Below are positions 16,974 through 26,538 of a DNA stretch of 64,000 bases, piece by piece. This DNA is from Aureivirga sp. CE67 (GTDB taxonomy: Bacteria; Bacteroidota; Bacteroidia; Flavobacteriales; Flavobacteriaceae), in NCBI RefSeq assembly GCF_015767245.1, contig NZ_JADOTV010000020.1:1-64000 (forward strand), in the 5' to 3' direction. A model generated the notes under the pieces. The model had not been told where the DNA came from, searched no databases, and saw only the letters and a program-made list of their open reading frames with translations. The first letter of the stretch is position 1. The number at the start of each line of letters is the position of its first letter. Both the position numbers and the translations under genes were made by a program.

Positions 16974-17695
16974 ATGAATAACATTTACAATTCTAAATAC
17001 ATTCAAGATTTATTTGATGAAATGTCTTCTTCCTATCATTTTATGAATTTGATTACTTCTTTTGGTTTTTCAGAGATTTGGCGTAGAAAAACTTTTAATA
17101 AAATTGATTTGAATGGCGAAAAAATAGTTTTAGATCTTTTTTCAGGAATGGGAGAATCTTTAAAATATTTATCCGAAACTAAATCTAAAAATAAAGAAAT
17201 AATTCTATTGGATTTTTCTAAGAAAATGATTCAAAATTTGAAAAAGAAACAAGAAAAAATAAAGAATTAAACATAAACATTCTTCAGGAAGATTTCTTTG
17301 AAAACAAATTAGAATCTCAATCTTTAACCACTATCGTTTCTTGTTATGGTTTAAAAACTTTGACTAAAAATCAAATAGAAAAACTTGCAATAGAAACAGA
17401 AAGACTTTTAAAATCAAATGGAGAATTTGTTTTTACTGAAATTTCCGTTCCAAAAAATTATATTCTAAAAAAACTCTTCCTATTCTACATTCAAAAAATT
17501 ATTCCTCTGATAGGCAGATTTTGTTTGAAAAACAACGAATCTTATAAAATGCTTGGAATTTATGTTTCAAATTTCAAAAATTCAAAAAAAATATATGATA
17601 TATTTAAAAAGAAAAATTTCGAATTAGAATATATTAGTTTCTTTTTTGGTTGTGTCACAGGAATTAAAGGAAGAAAAACAAATGAACATCTATAA
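16974..17695 (+). pseudogene. Frameshifted UbiE-like SAM methyltransferase
   Basis: Two frames make one methyltransferase. The first (16974-17270) reads MFDEMSSSYHFMN-like N-terminal sequence, then the SAM-binding strand VLDLFSGMGESLKYL and acidic strand EIILLDFS. The second, usable from about 17261 and open to 17695, continues KNKELNINILQEDFF and covers the C-terminal half, with LLKSNGEFVFTEIS. The break is in A6 at 17254-17259; one extra A would restore a 240-residue protein. This could be a true inactivation, a sequencing error, or an A-run slippage site. It is third in the epimerase operon. Confidence 0.75.
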
Positions 17696-17790
17696 TTTTC
17701 AGAGGTTCATCTATTCAATTTTCTTATTCATCTAAAAGATTTTCAAAGAATTAATTTCCATTCTACTTTTGAAGGGTAAAAAAGAAAATT

Positions 17791-18177
17791 ATGTATTTCA
17801 AAAAATCAATATTAACGGTTTTATTCACACTTATTTCAACACTTTGTTTTAGTCAATCGAAGTTGGATAAATTAAAAAAAATTCTAGCTGAAGATATTTC
17901 TGCAAAAAGAACAGAAATCATGGTTTCTAAGTTGAATTTAAACGAAGAAGAAAAATCAAAAGTTCATGAATTAAATCTTAAAACAGATAAAAATCGAAAA
18001 GAAATATTTCAAAATTCATCAAAGTTTAAAATCCCTAGAAAGCTACGAGTTGAAAACACAAAATATGAGGAAGAATTAGAGAAAATTCTGACTAAAGAAA
18101 AATGGAAACTTTACGGCGAGAAAAAAAGTGAAATTAAAGATGAAATGATTGTTTGGGTTGATGAACAAGAAATCTAA
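17791..18177 (+). CDS. Exported Spy/CpxP-like helical protein
   Basis: This 128-residue protein has a signal peptide (cut near CFSQ) and a wholly helical, highly charged mature part. The MVSKLNLNEEEKSKVHELNLK stretch resembles the LTLTxEQ repeats of Spy/CpxP-like periplasmic proteins common in flavobacteria. Similarity is weak. It stands alone with a bidirectional terminator downstream. Confidence 0.5.
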   Translation: MYFKKSILTVLFTLISTLCFSQSKLDKLKKILAEDISAKRTEIMVSKLNLNEEEKSKVHELNLKTDKNRKEIFQNSSKFKIPRKLRVENTKYEEELEKILTKEKWKLYGEKKSEIKDEMIVWVDEQEI

Positions 18178-18190
18178 TTGCTTTTACCCG

Positions 18191-18227
18191 AAAAAAAAGA
18201 CTATTCAGTTTTGAATAGTCTTTTTCT
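18191..18227. terminator. Bidirectional terminator
   Basis: An A-run, GACTATTCA, a four-base loop, TGAATAGTC and a T-run lie between the convergent helical-protein gene and the ppx gene. Confidence 0.85.
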
Positions 18228-18228
18228 T

Positions 18229-19119
18229 TTATAACGTTTTAGAATGTAATCCTTTTATAATTCCGTCGGATAATCCAATTTTTGGAACAAATATTTTCCT
18301 TGCATTACCCCACTTCATTGCAGAAAGATAAATTTTGATTGCAGGAATAATAACATCTGCTCGATCTGGATTTAAACCTAGTTCCGAAATTCTTTCTGAA
18401 TAAGATAATTCTTTCAAGAAATGATATTGCGCATTCATATAAATATAAGAAAGCGGTTTCCCAGGTGTTCTTCCAGACATTTTATGAATTTTATTAATAT
18501 TTCCTCCAGAACCAATTACACTCATTTTTTCTAAGTCTTTCGTGTTTTTCTTAATCCATTTTTCCATTTCTTTCCAAATTGGTTTCAATTTCTGATCCGG
18601 ACTTAAAAGTCTTACCGTACCAATTTTAAAAGATTTTGAATTCACAATTTTCCCTTCAGAAAAAATAGTAAACTCAGTACTTCCCCCTCCTACATCAACA
18701 TATAAATAAGATTTATCGTTATCGATATAATCCGTCAAATCTGTAGAGAAAATAATAGCTGCTTCTTCTTTTCCATCAATTAAATCAATTTTCACATTGG
18801 TTTTATCAAGAATCTCCTGCGCAACTTCCTCTCCATTAGAAGCTTCACGCATTGCTGAAGTAGCACAAGCTTTATATTTTACAACACCATGAACATTCAT
18901 TAACAAACTGAAAGCATTCATCGCATCTATCATTCTTTTTTTATTTTCTTCCGAAATAATTCCTTCTGTAAAAGTGTCAGCTCCTAAACGGATAGGCACA
19001 CGAACTAGTGACGATTTCTTGAACGTCGTCGGGTATCCCTCATCTTCAATCACATTCGAAATTAACAATCGGATTGCATTAGAACCTATATCTATTGCTG
19101 CATATTTTTCTATTTCCAA
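18229..19119 (-). CDS. Ppx/GppA-type phosphatase
   Basis: This 296-residue protein belongs to the Ppx/GppA exopolyphosphatase and guanosine pentaphosphate phosphatase family. It has the actin-like ATPase fold: AAIDIGSNAIRLLI at the N-terminus (phosphate 1), VDVGGGSTEFTIF (about 142-154) and GSGGNINKI (phosphate 2). It is of the short form without the C-terminal HD domain seen in E. coli Ppx. It would hydrolyse inorganic polyphosphate or pppGpp. It is downstream of sixA and pdxH in the same direction with 14 bases between sixA and itself. Confidence 0.9.
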   Translation of the reverse strand: MEIEKYAAIDIGSNAIRLLISNVIEDEGYPTTFKKSSLVRVPIRLGADTFTEGIISEENKKRMIDAMNAFSLLMNVHGVVKYKACATSAMREASNGEEVAQEILDKTNVKIDLIDGKEEAAIIFSTDLTDYIDNDKSYLYVDVGGGSTEFTIFSEGKIVNSKSFKIGTVRLLSPDQKLKPIWKEMEKWIKKNTKDLEKMSVIGSGGNINKIHKMSGRTPGKPLSYIYMNAQYHFLKELSYSERISELGLNPDRADVIIPAIKIYLSAMKWGNARKIFVPKIGLSDGIIKGLHSKTL

Positions 19120-19133
19120 AGTATTCTAATTTT

Positions 19134-19628
19134 TTATTTATTCTTATAATGTTTTGGAAATTCCGTTAAAAAAGTATTTCCTTTTTTAATGTTTTTCCAA
19201 TGATCAATTTTGAATCGAATACCAACAATTCCACAAGTAGGAACATTCTCGATATTTTTATTTCCAAAATCATTTACAAAATCATTTATTCCATGATTAT
19301 GACTAAACACTATTGCTGAATCAAACGCATCATCCAAGGCTCTTATTGTCTTAATCAAATATCCATCACTAAAACTATACAGCGATTTGTTAATTTTTAA
19401 ATTTGCCAAAGGATAACCAAACGTACTACAAAAAACTATTCCCGTATGTAGTGCTCTATTTGCACTACTCGAAAGAAATACATCTGGTCTTGGAACTTTT
19501 TCATTTAATATTTTAGACATCAAATACGCATCATTAATTCCTCGTTTTTTCAAAGGTCTATCAATATCTTTGATTCCTTCGTATTCCCAAGATGATTTTG
19601 CGTGTCTTACAATATATAGTGTTTTCAT
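19134..19628 (-). CDS. sixA: SixA-type histidine phosphatase
   Basis: I choose the ATG at 19628 (164 residues), since the longer frame would run into pdxH. The start is MKTLYIVRHAKSSW, with the RHG-like catalytic motif (RHAK, phospho-accepting His). A second catalytic region SHNHGIND matches the His pair of the histidine phosphatase superfamily. SixA removes phosphate from histidine phosphotransfer proteins or related substrates; small flavobacterial members have unproven targets. It sits in a pdxH-sixA-ppx run. Confidence 0.85.
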   Translation of the reverse strand: MKTLYIVRHAKSSWEYEGIKDIDRPLKKRGINDAYLMSKILNEKVPRPDVFLSSSANRALHTGIVFCSTFGYPLANLKINKSLYSFSDGYLIKTIRALDDAFDSAIVFSHNHGINDFVNDFGNKNIENVPTCGIVGIRFKIDHWKNIKKGNTFLTEFPKHYKNK

Positions 19629-19645
19629 TTTTTTTTGGTTAAAAG

Positions 19646-20293
19646 TTAAGGTGCTAATCTTTCGATTTTCCACTCATAATTTTCTTCTTCTGTATACAAG
19701 ATTCTATCATGCATCCTGTTTGATCTACCTTGCCAAAATTCTACAGAAACTGGCTTTATAATATATCCTCCCCAATGTGCAGGTCGTGGAATTTCTTTCC
19801 CTTGAAATTTCACTTCAAATTCTTCTAGTCTATGATCCAAATATTCTCTTGAAGGAACATGAGAACTCTGATCTGAAGCCCAAGCTCCAAGTTTACTCCC
19901 ATCGGGTCTCGAATCAAAATAACCGTCAGATAAATTTTCAGCTATTTTTTCAGCTTTTCCTTTTATAATAATTTGGCGTTCCATTCCATGCCAGAAAAAA
20001 GACAAACAAACATTTGGATTATTTGCAATCGATTTTCCTTTTTCACTATTATAATTGGTATAAAAAATAAATCCTTCCCAAGTAAACTTTTTCAATAAAA
20101 CAACTCTCGCTTTTGGATATCCATCTACTCCAATTGTAGAAATAGTCATAGCGTTTGCCTCTTCCTCTGTCTCAGATTCTTCAGCTTCATGAAACCATCT
20201 TTTAAATAGTTCCATAGGAAATTCAGGAAGGTTATCTTCCTTCAATTCACTTTTCTCGTAGGATTTTCGGTAGTTACTTAAATCTTTCTCCAT
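19646..20293 (-). CDS. pdxH: Pyridoxine/pyridoxamine 5'-phosphate oxidase
   Basis: This 215-residue FMN enzyme oxidises PNP and PMP to pyridoxal 5'-phosphate. Marked features are the FMN-binding RVVLLKKFTWEGFIFYTNYNSEKG, the FFWHGMERQIIIKGKAEKI segment, SDQSSHVPSR, and the C-terminal substrate motif WQGRSNRMHDR with WKIERLAP at the end. Length is standard. A -7 box lies five bases from the ATG, implying a leaderless transcript. Confidence 0.96.
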   Translation of the reverse strand: MEKDLSNYRKSYEKSELKEDNLPEFPMELFKRWFHEAEESETEEEANAMTISTIGVDGYPKARVVLLKKFTWEGFIFYTNYNSEKGKSIANNPNVCLSFFWHGMERQIIIKGKAEKIAENLSDGYFDSRPDGSKLGAWASDQSSHVPSREYLDHRLEEFEVKFQGKEIPRPAHWGGYIIKPVSVEFWQGRSNRMHDRILYTEEENYEWKIERLAP

Positions 20294-20297
20294 TTCA

Positions 20298-20305
20298 CAA
20301 ATTTA
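20298..20305 (-). promoter_or_regulatory. Probable pdxH -7 box, leaderless
   Basis: On the minus strand TAAATTTG fits TAnnTTTG and ends four bases before the pdxH ATG. This is the same gap as at the GbsR gene, so transcription should begin at or next to the start codon. Confidence 0.5.
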
Positions 20306-20415
20306 CTATCTTTTTTCAAAATTTTTATTTAAATTTTCCTAAAGAATCTAATAAAACAAAGGTTTTTTATTCAAAAAATTATTTTACCTCTTTCTATTTC
20401 AATTTTATTTTAAAC

Positions 20416-20445
20416 AAAAAATGAGATCAAAAAGATCTCATTTTA
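20416..20445 (-). terminator. Terminator of the amidohydrolase gene
   Basis: AAAATGAGATC / GATCTCATTTT with a five-base loop, followed on the minus strand by a T-run, 24 bases after the amidohydrolase stop. Confidence 0.8.
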
Positions 20446-20468
20446 CATATTTAAATTAAGTTATATTT

Positions 20469-21752
20469 TTATAATTCAGACTTATAGACTTTTCCATTTT
20501 TCATTACAAAGATGATATTTTCCAAAGTTTTATTATTCAACATCGGATTTTCATCTACTGCAATAATATCTGCATAAGCTCCTTTTTCAATTCGTCCTAT
20601 TCTTTTCTCCCCTAAAAGATTTGCATTAATAATCGTTGCACATTTTATCGCTTCCATAATTGTCATTCCTCCTTCGACCATTAAAGCAAATTCCTTTGCA
20701 TTTTCACCGTGAGGGAAAACTCCTGCATCTGTTCCGAAAGCAATATTTAAATTTCTTCTATGCGCAAGTTCAAAAGTTCTTTGAATCTGAGGTCCAACTT
20801 TTAAAGCTTTAGGAACAACTACTTCTGGATAAAATCCATCTTGCTTTCCATACTCCGTAACTGCTACTGCTGCTGTAAGCGTTGGAACTAAATAAGTACC
20901 TTTAGCTTTCATTAAAATCATTGTAGTATCACTCATAAAAGTAGCATGTTCGATTGTAGTAACTCCAGCCAAAATAGCTCTTTGCATTCCTTCATCTCCA
21001 TGTGCATGTGCAGCAACCATCATTTTATAATCTTTGGCTGTTTTCACAATTGTTTTTAATTCTTCTAAAGTAAACTGAGGATTTGTTCCACTTTTTGCCA
21101 AACTTAATACACCTCCTGTTGCAGTAACTTTAATCAAATCTGCTCCTTCTTTATACCTTTGCCTAACTGCTTTTCTTGCATCAGTTGGTCCGTTAACCAC
21201 TCCTTCTTTTGGTCCTGGATCTCCTTGTAAAGATTTTTTAAAACCATTTGTAGGATCTGCATGTCCTCCTGTAGAACCAATTGCTTTTCCAGCAGAGAAA
21301 ATTCTTGGACCTTCAACAGTTCCATTATAAATAGCATTTCTTAAAGAAGTATTTACACCTGTTCCTCCTAAATCTCTAACAGTAGTAAAACCTGCCATCA
21401 ACGTTTTTTTTCCATTTTGATAAGCTCTAAAAGCGATATCGGCATCGTTCCAAGTAAACCTCTCCAAATAACTATTTTTTGAAGGAGAATTTTCTAAATG
21501 AACATGCATATCAATAAACCCAGGAAGAATTGTTTTAGTTCTTAAATCAATAACAAAATCTTTTTCATCCACAGGATCAATAAATCCATCTAAAATATCT
21601 ACAATACTATCATTTGCAACTACAATTGTTTTTTCTAATAAATATTGCTCATTTTCTATATCTAATACCTGACCACACTGTAAATATTTTTTCTGTGAAA
21701 ATCCAATAAATGAAATACTTAAAAAAATAAGTAATAGTAACTGTTTTCTCAT
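20469..21752 (-). CDS. Exported metal-dependent amidohydrolase
   Basis: This 427-residue protein has a signal peptide (cut after GFSQ). The amidohydrolase TIM barrel carries HVHLENSP (first metal His pair), a conserved lysine in GADLIKVTATGG, HAHGDEGM, HATFMSD, and GTDAGVFPHG with the catalytic Asp. The C-terminal ADIIAVDENPM belongs to the composite beta domain. It fits the imidazolonepropionase-like/Xaa-Pro dipeptidase (PepQ-like) exported amidohydrolases. The substrate is unknown; small peptides or cyclic amides are usual. Confidence 0.9.
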   Translation of the reverse strand: MRKQLLLLIFLSISFIGFSQKKYLQCGQVLDIENEQYLLEKTIVVANDSIVDILDGFIDPVDEKDFVIDLRTKTILPGFIDMHVHLENSPSKNSYLERFTWNDADIAFRAYQNGKKTLMAGFTTVRDLGGTGVNTSLRNAIYNGTVEGPRIFSAGKAIGSTGGHADPTNGFKKSLQGDPGPKEGVVNGPTDARKAVRQRYKEGADLIKVTATGGVLSLAKSGTNPQFTLEELKTIVKTAKDYKMMVAAHAHGDEGMQRAILAGVTTIEHATFMSDTTMILMKAKGTYLVPTLTAAVAVTEYGKQDGFYPEVVVPKALKVGPQIQRTFELAHRRNLNIAFGTDAGVFPHGENAKEFALMVEGGMTIMEAIKCATIINANLLGEKRIGRIEKGAYADIIAVDENPMLNNKTLENIIFVMKNGKVYKSEL

Positions 21753-21777
21753 GATTATGTTTTTAATTATTATTCTA

Positions 21778-21785
21778 CAAAATTA
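21778..21785 (-). promoter_or_regulatory. Probable amidohydrolase -7 box
   Basis: TAATTTTG on the minus strand fits TAnnTTTG, 25 bases before the ATG. No -33 box was seen. Confidence 0.35.
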
Positions 21786-21844
21786 TTACTTCTATACTAA
21801 AGTTAATAATTTATTCTAAGTGTTCTTCAAAATAGCTTAAAAAC

Positions 21845-21873
21845 AAAAAAGGCTATCATTTCTGATAGCCTTT
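21845..21873 (-). terminator. Terminator of the T9SS adhesin gene
   Basis: GGCTATC-ATTTCT-GATAGCC within A and T runs. It is nearly identical to the terminator at 61627-61657, down to the loop. Confidence 0.85.
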
Positions 21874-21895
21874 CTAAGTATAAAATTAAATTTTA

Positions 21896-24800
21896 TTAGT
21901 TTTTGATAATCTTGTAAGTTCCAACTTGGTCTTTAACTTGAACTTTTACAAAGTAGCTTCCAGTTGGTAAATTAGAAATATCTAAAGTATTCATTGTATT
22001 GTTTACTTCTTTCTCAACAACTGTTTGTCCTAATAAATTAGTAATAGTTACTGAAGAAATTACATTTTGAGAACTAATATTAATCACACCTTTTGTTGGG
22101 TTTGGATATAATTTAATCCCTTCTAATAAGCTTTGTTCCTCAGAAACATTAAGAGGGTTAGTAACCTCTTCCTCTGTTTCCTCAATTTTGATATCATCAA
22201 TTGTCATATAATAAGGATCAAATGCTGCAGAAATGTGAATACCTACAGATTTATTTCCTGAAAGAACAGGAGAGAAAACAGCCTCATATGTTTGATATAC
22301 ATTTTGTGGTTCATCATTTTCTAAAGGTAATTGAATATTAAATTGCTTGTATCCTATTCTGTATCCAATAACTATTTCTTCTTCTTGTCCTTGTTCGTTT
22401 ATTTGTGTAATTAACATTGAATTAGAATTTTGCTCATCACCAAATAGTAATTCAAAATCAAATCCTTTACTTCCTTCATCATAATTTCCATCTACAATAT
22501 AAGAAAAAGATACTTTATAGTTTTTATCTTGATCTAAATTAAATAATGGTGTTAATAACCAAGCATCTGAATCATACTCTACCGAAATAAAGTTATTACC
22601 AGAGTTAGGTGTTTGATTATAGAATGGCTGTACTTCATTGTAAGAATAAACAGATTCACCTTCTAAAATCATACAATCAGGAATAATATTATGACCAAAT
22701 TCAATCATATCTTCGAAATCTTCTTCCCAAGGAATTGTTGCAACTCCACAAAGGGTTTTGAAAGTTATAGGTCCATACCACTCACTATTTCCATCTACAT
22801 CACCACAAGCATTTCTTACCCATGCTTCATATAATGTATCACTATTAAGAGGTGTTACTAATACATCTTCATAAGTTGTTGTTTCAATAATTGTACTGGT
22901 ATCCGTTGGCTCACCTGTTCCTTCTGTTTGAACAACTAAATGGTAATTAGTATTATCATTATAAGGATTCCATGTAAATTCAGCTGAATCCAAAGTAATA
23001 TTATCTACTGTAAGTTCTCCTGGTGTTGGACATGGAGGTCTTGGTTCCCATCTAGCATTATCAATAATAAAAGTATTATTATTTGGACCTGAACCAGTAA
23101 TTCTCCAAGCAAAATATTTTGAAGTATTATAAGTTGATAAATCGATTTCAATTTCTTGATATTCTCCAGAAACTAAATCTTCATACCCAATCACCTTTAT
23201 AGACTCAAAATCAACTACTTCTTTTGTGTCAGAAACAAAAACTTCAAGTTGCATTGTCTCTTGCCATTCATCTTTATTTTGAGTAATTTTATAATTAAAC
23301 TTTAAAAGATCATCTCCTGTTAGATTAATTAGTGGTGATATTATTACATCATCGAAATTATATATATATTCTGGCCATGCACCCCATTCAGTAACACTAT
23401 AAGATTGGTTTCCTTCAAAGAAATCTCCTGTATTTCCTCCAAAGTTTCCATTTGATCTATCCCAACAAAAAGTAGTATTAGAATCTGTATCGAAATTTTC
23501 TGTAAAAGGAATATCATAATCTGCACATAAAGTTCTAATATTTACAGGACCTCTCCACTCACTTTTATCATCATCAGCACAATCATCTCTTACAAAGATA
23601 TTATATATTGTATTTGGAGATAAAACATCTAAAACATATGGATCATTCTCAGTTACATCCTCAATTATAGTTCCATTAACTTCATCTGGTGTATTTCCAA
23701 AATCTGCCTCTTGATAAAGAATATCCCAAGAAGAAGCTCCTCCAGTAGTCCATGTTAAATCAACACTTGTTGTTGTAACATTTGATGCACTAAGGTCTTT
23801 AGGTTTAGGACATGAAGGTGGTACGACAGCTTTAATATTGTCTACATATAAGTAATAAGTCCATGGACCAGAATAACAATTAAATCCAATATAATAAACA
23901 CCTGACTCTGTTGCCGTAAAAATCATCTCAGCTTCTTCATAAGTTGTATTTTGAATACTTAAATCATCTAAAACTGTATTTTGTGCATCTTTAGATGGTG
24001 CATTTCCAACTGTTACTTTTAACTTTTCAGTATACCAAGAGCTATAACTTTTATAATCAAAAGTTAGTAAAAAACCTTCACCTGCTTCTAAATATATCCC
24101 TTTACTATAAGCCCATGAATCAGATGTTGTATTTGCATAATTAAATTGTAAATGACCTCCATCTCCATCTGAAGCATTTCCTGTATTTACATTCCATGGA
24201 TTTCCTGCAAAAGATTCAAATGTCCAACAATCAGCTTCTTGATTAGGGAAGCTATATTCATAAGGTAAAGTTGTTGATGAACATGGTGTAGTAAAGTTAG
24301 TCACATCTGACCAAGCTCCTATATCATCATCAGCACAAATTGGTCTGATATAATATTCGTAATCTGTTTCTGGATCTAATCCTGTATGTATATATGGATT
24401 ATCATTTGTAACTGTTCCTGTAGAACTTCCATTTAACCCTGTTCCAGCTGGTTGAACAATAACTTCCCATTGTGTTTCTGTTCCACCTGCAGTCCAAGTA
24501 ATTGTAACACTTTCTCCTGCAACACCATCAGTCGTAATCCCTGAAGGATCTGGACAAGAAATTCCAGTTGTGAAAGTAAAGTTACTTGTCCAATAACTGT
24601 AATCATCATCAGCACATTTAGCTCTTACCCAAACAACATATTCTGTTCCTTGGTCTAAACCAGATTGCATATAGTTTGTGTTATCATCCACTAATGTACC
24701 TGAAGTACTTTCTGTTGGAGCAGGATCTGCAGCGTTTTGGATGATTACTTCCCATTCCGCTTCAGTACCTCCAGCAGACCATTCTACAGTAACATCTGTT

Positions 24801-25363
24801 GGATTAGTTTCAGTTGCATTAATTCCTGATGGTGAAGGACATGTTGGAGGTGTATAACTAAACATTTCTGAAACTTCTAAATCATCATCTTCATTCCATT
24901 GAGCTGAGCTACCATCCGTATTCCCATCACTAGGAGTAACTGCTTGAATTGGTGCAGGACCAGGTGTTAATCCACTATTATTAGCAATGATAATTGTACC
25001 AGAAGGATCTGTAATTTCATAAAAAAATTCATTTTCCAAACTGAAATCTGTCCAACCATCATCAAATTTATCATAAGCATTGATGTAAACGTCTTCTCCA
25101 ATTGGAATACAAATTTCAACTGGTAAGTCAATGTTATCTAATCCATTGTTATCACCTAATTCGTCACCTTGTGACCAATAGATAGATCCTTGTCCGTCTT
25201 CTTCTGAAGTAACACTAATCCATAATTCTCCTCCTTCTATAGCATCTGGATTATCGCTATATACATTTAGAAGAACTTTTGTATACCCGTCCGGACACTG
25301 TGCTGACGCCTGCCAGCCCATTGTCATTACAAGTAGTGTAAGTAATAGAGTAATTTTTCTCAT
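21896..25363 (-). CDS. T9SS-secreted FN3 and choice-of-anchor J protein
   Basis: This 1155-residue surface protein begins with a signal peptide (cut near ASAQ). Four fibronectin type III domains start with CP-P motifs (CPSPSG, CPDPSG, CPKPKD, CPTPGE) and carry the paired phrases EWEVIIQ and WVRAKCADDD. Interleaved are three jelly-roll domains of the choice-of-anchor J/MAM type, seen by PYEYSFPNQEADCW, PFTENFDTDSNTTFCW and PWEEDFEDMIEFG. The end is a type A T9SS sorting domain: LYPNPTKGVINIS, then ITNLLGQTVVEKEV and DISNLPTGSYFVKVQ. It should be exported by the T9SS and attached to or released from the surface. Adhesion or carbohydrate binding is likely, but no enzyme domain is seen. Confidence 0.9.
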   Translation of the reverse strand: MRKITLLLTLLVMTMGWQASAQCPDGYTKVLLNVYSDNPDAIEGGELWISVTSEEDGQGSIYWSQGDELGDNNGLDNIDLPVEICIPIGEDVYINAYDKFDDGWTDFSLENEFFYEITDPSGTIIIANNSGLTPGPAPIQAVTPSDGNTDGSSAQWNEDDDLEVSEMFSYTPPTCPSPSGINATETNPTDVTVEWSAGGTEAEWEVIIQNAADPAPTESTSGTLVDDNTNYMQSGLDQGTEYVVWVRAKCADDDYSYWTSNFTFTTGISCPDPSGITTDGVAGESVTITWTAGGTETQWEVIVQPAGTGLNGSSTGTVTNDNPYIHTGLDPETDYEYYIRPICADDDIGAWSDVTNFTTPCSSTTLPYEYSFPNQEADCWTFESFAGNPWNVNTGNASDGDGGHLQFNYANTTSDSWAYSKGIYLEAGEGFLLTFDYKSYSSWYTEKLKVTVGNAPSKDAQNTVLDDLSIQNTTYEEAEMIFTATESGVYYIGFNCYSGPWTYYLYVDNIKAVVPPSCPKPKDLSASNVTTTSVDLTWTTGGASSWDILYQEADFGNTPDEVNGTIIEDVTENDPYVLDVLSPNTIYNIFVRDDCADDDKSEWRGPVNIRTLCADYDIPFTENFDTDSNTTFCWDRSNGNFGGNTGDFFEGNQSYSVTEWGAWPEYIYNFDDVIISPLINLTGDDLLKFNYKITQNKDEWQETMQLEVFVSDTKEVVDFESIKVIGYEDLVSGEYQEIEIDLSTYNTSKYFAWRITGSGPNNNTFIIDNARWEPRPPCPTPGELTVDNITLDSAEFTWNPYNDNTNYHLVVQTEGTGEPTDTSTIIETTTYEDVLVTPLNSDTLYEAWVRNACGDVDGNSEWYGPITFKTLCGVATIPWEEDFEDMIEFGHNIIPDCMILEGESVYSYNEVQPFYNQTPNSGNNFISVEYDSDAWLLTPLFNLDQDKNYKVSFSYIVDGNYDEGSKGFDFELLFGDEQNSNSMLITQINEQGQEEEIVIGYRIGYKQFNIQLPLENDEPQNVYQTYEAVFSPVLSGNKSVGIHISAAFDPYYMTIDDIKIEETEEEVTNPLNVSEEQSLLEGIKLYPNPTKGVINISSQNVISSVTITNLLGQTVVEKEVNNTMNTLDISNLPTGSYFVKVQVKDQVGTYKIIKN

Positions 25364-25628
25364 AGATGTAAATATTTGTTTTTAATATTATGTTTATAAG
25401 TTGTTAAATTTACTATAAAAATACAATATTGCAAGTGTTAATATGAAATAAATGTTAATATTTTGAATTATGTATTAAAATACACTGTTTTTAAAATAAA
25501 GATATTGAAACAAAAGTTAGAGTTTTAAAGAGAAAATTAAAGTATATTAGCATCATATTTAAACTAAAAAACACAATTCATTCAACATTTATAATATTGT
25601 TAAGTGTAATTGAAATATCCATATCCTA

Positions 25629-26309
25629 ATGAAAAATTATATCTTATCTCTAACAGATGCTTTCATATATCAAAATGATAATTTAGTATTATCAAACGTG
25701 AATTTGAATCTTGAAAAAAAAGAATTCGTTTATTTAATAGGTAAAACTGGTAGTGGAAAAAGTAGTTTAATGAAATTACTTTATGGTGATTTAGAATTGT
25801 TAGAAGGAAAAGGTGAAATCGTAGGTTTTAATTTAAATCAGTTAAAAGAGAAAGATATTCCTAATTTAAGAAGAAGAATTGGAATCGTTTTTCAAGATTT
25901 TAAATTGTTAAATGATCGTTCTGTAATGAAAAATTTACTTTTTGTTTTAAAAGCCACTGGTTGGAAAAAGAAAAGTGAGATGAAAGCAAAAGCAGAACAA
26001 GTTTTGGAAAAAGTTGGAATGAAAAATAAGTCTCACAAAATGCCATATGAGCTTTCTGGTGGAGAACAACAAAGAGTTGCAATTGCACGTGCTTTGTTAA
26101 ACGATCCTGAAATTATTCTTGCAGATGAACCTACAGGAAATTTAGATCCGATTACTTCTGCGGAAGTCATTGAACTTTTACAACAGATATATTTGAGTGG
26201 AAAAACTGTAGTGATGGCAACACATGATTTTGGTCTAATCGTGAAATATCCACACAAAACATATAAGGTAGAAGCAGGAAAAATGTTTGAAATTAACCCT
26301 GAATCCTAA
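25629..26309 (+). CDS. ftsE: Cell division ATP-binding protein FtsE
   Basis: This 226-residue ABC ATPase has Walker A GKTGSGKS (38-45), a Q-loop in FQDFKLL, signature LSGGEQQRVAIARAL, Walker B IILADEPTGNLD and a switch His in ATHDF. The RRRIGIVFQDFKLL stretch is characteristic of FtsE. FtsE works with the permease FtsX to activate peptidoglycan hydrolases at division. ftsX is not adjacent here, as is common in this phylum. Other lipoprotein-type (LolD-like) ABC subunits share most motifs, so the symbol is likely rather than certain. The 265 bases before it hold no visible gene. Confidence 0.85.
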   Translation: MKNYILSLTDAFIYQNDNLVLSNVNLNLEKKEFVYLIGKTGSGKSSLMKLLYGDLELLEGKGEIVGFNLNQLKEKDIPNLRRRIGIVFQDFKLLNDRSVMKNLLFVLKATGWKKKSEMKAKAEQVLEKVGMKNKSHKMPYELSGGEQQRVAIARALLNDPEIILADEPTGNLDPITSAEVIELLQQIYLSGKTVVMATHDFGLIVKYPHKTYKVEAGKMFEINPES

Positions 26310-26462
26310 AAATATCTCTTAAAATTTAATTTTAACACTTAATATTTTAGAAGTAATATTTTTTCACAAAACCTCCTATTAAACAAAGGCTTACAGAAGA
26401 TTTCAAACAAGAAAAAATTCATCTTTCAAATGTTAAAAAAAGGTTTTCTTTCTATTTTACGT

Positions 26463-26492
26463 TTTGATATTTAAAAATCTATCATACATTTG
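26463..26492 (+). promoter_or_regulatory. trp operon promoter
   Basis: TTTG (26463-26466), 18 bases, TACATTTG (26485-26492) is a full Bacteroidota consensus promoter. Transcription should start near 26498, about 40 bases before the leader peptide. Confidence 0.8.
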
Positions 26493-26538
26493 TAACCATA
26501 TTTCGAAATATAATTTTTACAAAAGAAAAAACAATCAA

